A stretch of 15,246 nt of DNA from the NCBI GenBank assembly GCA_900757715.1, contig CAAEOZ010000241.1, positions 1 to 15,246 of the forward strand, read 5' to 3'. This document shows positions 14,577 through 15,246 of this stretch, one piece after another (positions within the stretch are counted from its first letter, which is position 1; each line of letters opens with the position of its first letter). The translations under genes and the position numbers were made by a program. Under the pieces are notes generated by a model. It did not search any database and was not told where the DNA came from. It saw only the letters and a list, made by a program, of their open reading frames with translations. This DNA is from an uncultured Veillonella sp. (lineage in GTDB: Bacteria; Bacillota; Negativicutes; Veillonellales; Veillonellaceae).

Positions 14577-14762
14577 ATGCCAATTATTCATGTAGAGCTT
14601 GTAGAAGGGCGCACAAAAGAACAAAAGAAACAATTAGGTGAAGCAATCACAAAAGCTGCGGTTGATATCGTAAATGTTCCTGCTGATGCAGTAAAAGTTA
14701 TCTTCGTAGATATGAAAAAAGATGATTATATGGAAGGCGGCATTTTGCGGTCTGAACGCTAA
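14577..14762 (+). CDS. 4-oxalocrotonate tautomerase family protein
   Basis: This small tautomerase-superfamily protein (61 aa) normally works as an oligomer in which the N-terminal proline, exposed after Met removal, is the catalytic base. Here the sequence begins MPIIHVELVEGRTKEQKK, giving Pro1 and Arg11 in mature numbering, both typical of 4-OT active sites. The beta-alpha-beta pattern and the length fit the family. No aromatic-degradation genes are nearby, so the substrate is unknown; many such stand-alone proteins have no assigned role. It has its own promoter, and a long hairpin separates it from guaB. Confidence 0.9.
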   Translation: MPIIHVELVEGRTKEQKKQLGEAITKAAVDIVNVPADAVKVIFVDMKKDDYMEGGILRSER

Positions 14763-14764
14763 GG

Positions 14765-14816
14765 CTACGACTGACCGCCTAGTCCATAGGGACTAGGCGG
14801 GTCGTAGTTTTGTTTT
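14765..14816 (+). terminator. Long GC-rich terminator hairpin between the tautomerase gene and guaB
   Basis: The outer helix CTACGAC/GTCGTAG (14765-14771, 14801-14807) and inner helix CCGCCTAGTCC/GGACTAGGCGG (14775-14785, 14790-14800) share an ATAG loop and a 3-base bulge. TTTTGTTTT follows. It starts two bases after the stop codon and ends about 20 bases before the guaB start. Confidence 0.85.
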
Positions 14817-14838
14817 ATTATACGGAAAGGAAAGAAAT

Positions 14839-15246
14839 ATGAGAGACGATAAATTCGGTATGCGTGGACTAACTTTTGATGATGTATTATTAATACCAGC
14901 AACTTCTGATATACTGCCTAATCAAGTAGAGTTAAAAACTCAATTAACTCGTGACATTACATTAAATATTCCTATGATTAGTTCTGGGATGGATACGGTT
15001 ACCGAATCACGGATGGCGATTGCTATGGCTCGTGAAGGAGGTCTTGGCGTTATCCACAAAAATATGTCTATTGAAGAGCAAGCTCATGAAGTTGACAAGG
15101 TAAAACGCTCTGAACATGGTGTTATCGTTGATCCTATTTTCTTAAGTCCTCAAAATTTACTATCTGATGCAGCAGAAATTATGGAAAAATATAAAATTTC
15201 TGGTGTACCTATCACAGAACATGGTAAACTAGTAGGGATCATTACA
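14839..15246 (+). CDS. guaB: Inosine-5'-monophosphate dehydrogenase, N-terminal part (cut by window end)
   Basis: IMPDH oxidises IMP to XMP with NAD, the committed step of guanine nucleotide synthesis. The first 136 codons are present and open to the window edge. The N-terminus contains GLTFDDVLLIPA, the barrel segment MISSGMDTVTESRMAIAMAR and EGGLGVIHKNMSIEEQ, all IMPDH hallmarks. From about residue 95 the sequence enters the first CBS domain (ILE/VPIT-type pattern ending KLVGIIT). The catalytic Cys loop lies beyond the window. A GGAAAGGAAAG purine-rich site precedes the ATG. No clear promoter is seen between the preceding hairpin and the start. Confidence 0.96.
   Translation, partial: MRDDKFGMRGLTFDDVLLIPATSDILPNQVELKTQLTRDITLNIPMISSGMDTVTESRMAIAMAREGGLGVIHKNMSIEEQAHEVDKVKRSEHGVIVDPIFLSPQNLLSDAAEIMEKYKISGVPITEHGKLVGIIT

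Overview
The window is about 15 kb of AT-rich (roughly 40% G+C by eye) chromosomal housekeeping DNA. It appears to come from a low-GC Firmicute, and my best guess is a Negativicute close to Veillonella. The case rests on the gene content: a MutS2 with an Smr domain, a zinc-binding L28, a CcpN-type HTH-CBS regulator beside a DUF299 regulatory protein, and a true PEP synthase. Base composition and strong AGGAGG ribosome binding sites agree. The species assignment is inference. I see no mobile element, phage, CRISPR array, rRNA or tRNA.

Layout: mutS2 (+) runs convergently into a class A penicillin-binding protein gene (-), with two terminators between them. A divergent promoter region separates that gene from tyrS (+), which has its own promoter and terminator. 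A Nudix CoA-pyrophosphatase gene (+) follows, then ppsA (+), whose -35 box overlaps the Nudix stop codon. After a strong ppsA terminator comes a tight three-gene unit: ccpN-like regulator, ppsR (DUF299 kinase/pyrophosphorylase) and dgt (HD-domain dNTPase), the last two overlapping by ATGA. A perfect 20-bp inverted repeat closes this unit and also the oppositely oriented rpmB (-). Then come recG (+), a 4-oxalocrotonate tautomerase-like gene (+) with a good promoter and a long GC-rich hairpin behind it, and the first 136 codons of guaB (+), cut by the window end.

The most coherent functional block is 6.9-11.9 kb. ppsA makes PEP from pyruvate, the entry to gluconeogenesis in an organism living on lactate or pyruvate. 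The ccpN-like gene is a candidate transcriptional regulator of such genes. PpsR is expected to switch PpsA off and on by phosphorylating the threonine two residues before the catalytic histidine; both residues are visible in this PpsA. The ccpN-yqfL pair is known from Bacillus, where it lies near dnaG-sigA; here it lies behind ppsA and is followed by dgt and a terminator.

I found no convincing previously undescribed system. The points worth a second look are the altered Smr motif in MutS2, the pairing of a YqfL-type regulator with a PEP synthase, the hairpin just before guaB with no clear promoter after it, and a 9-bp promoter motif that recurs three times. Gene-free stretches are all under 300 bases.
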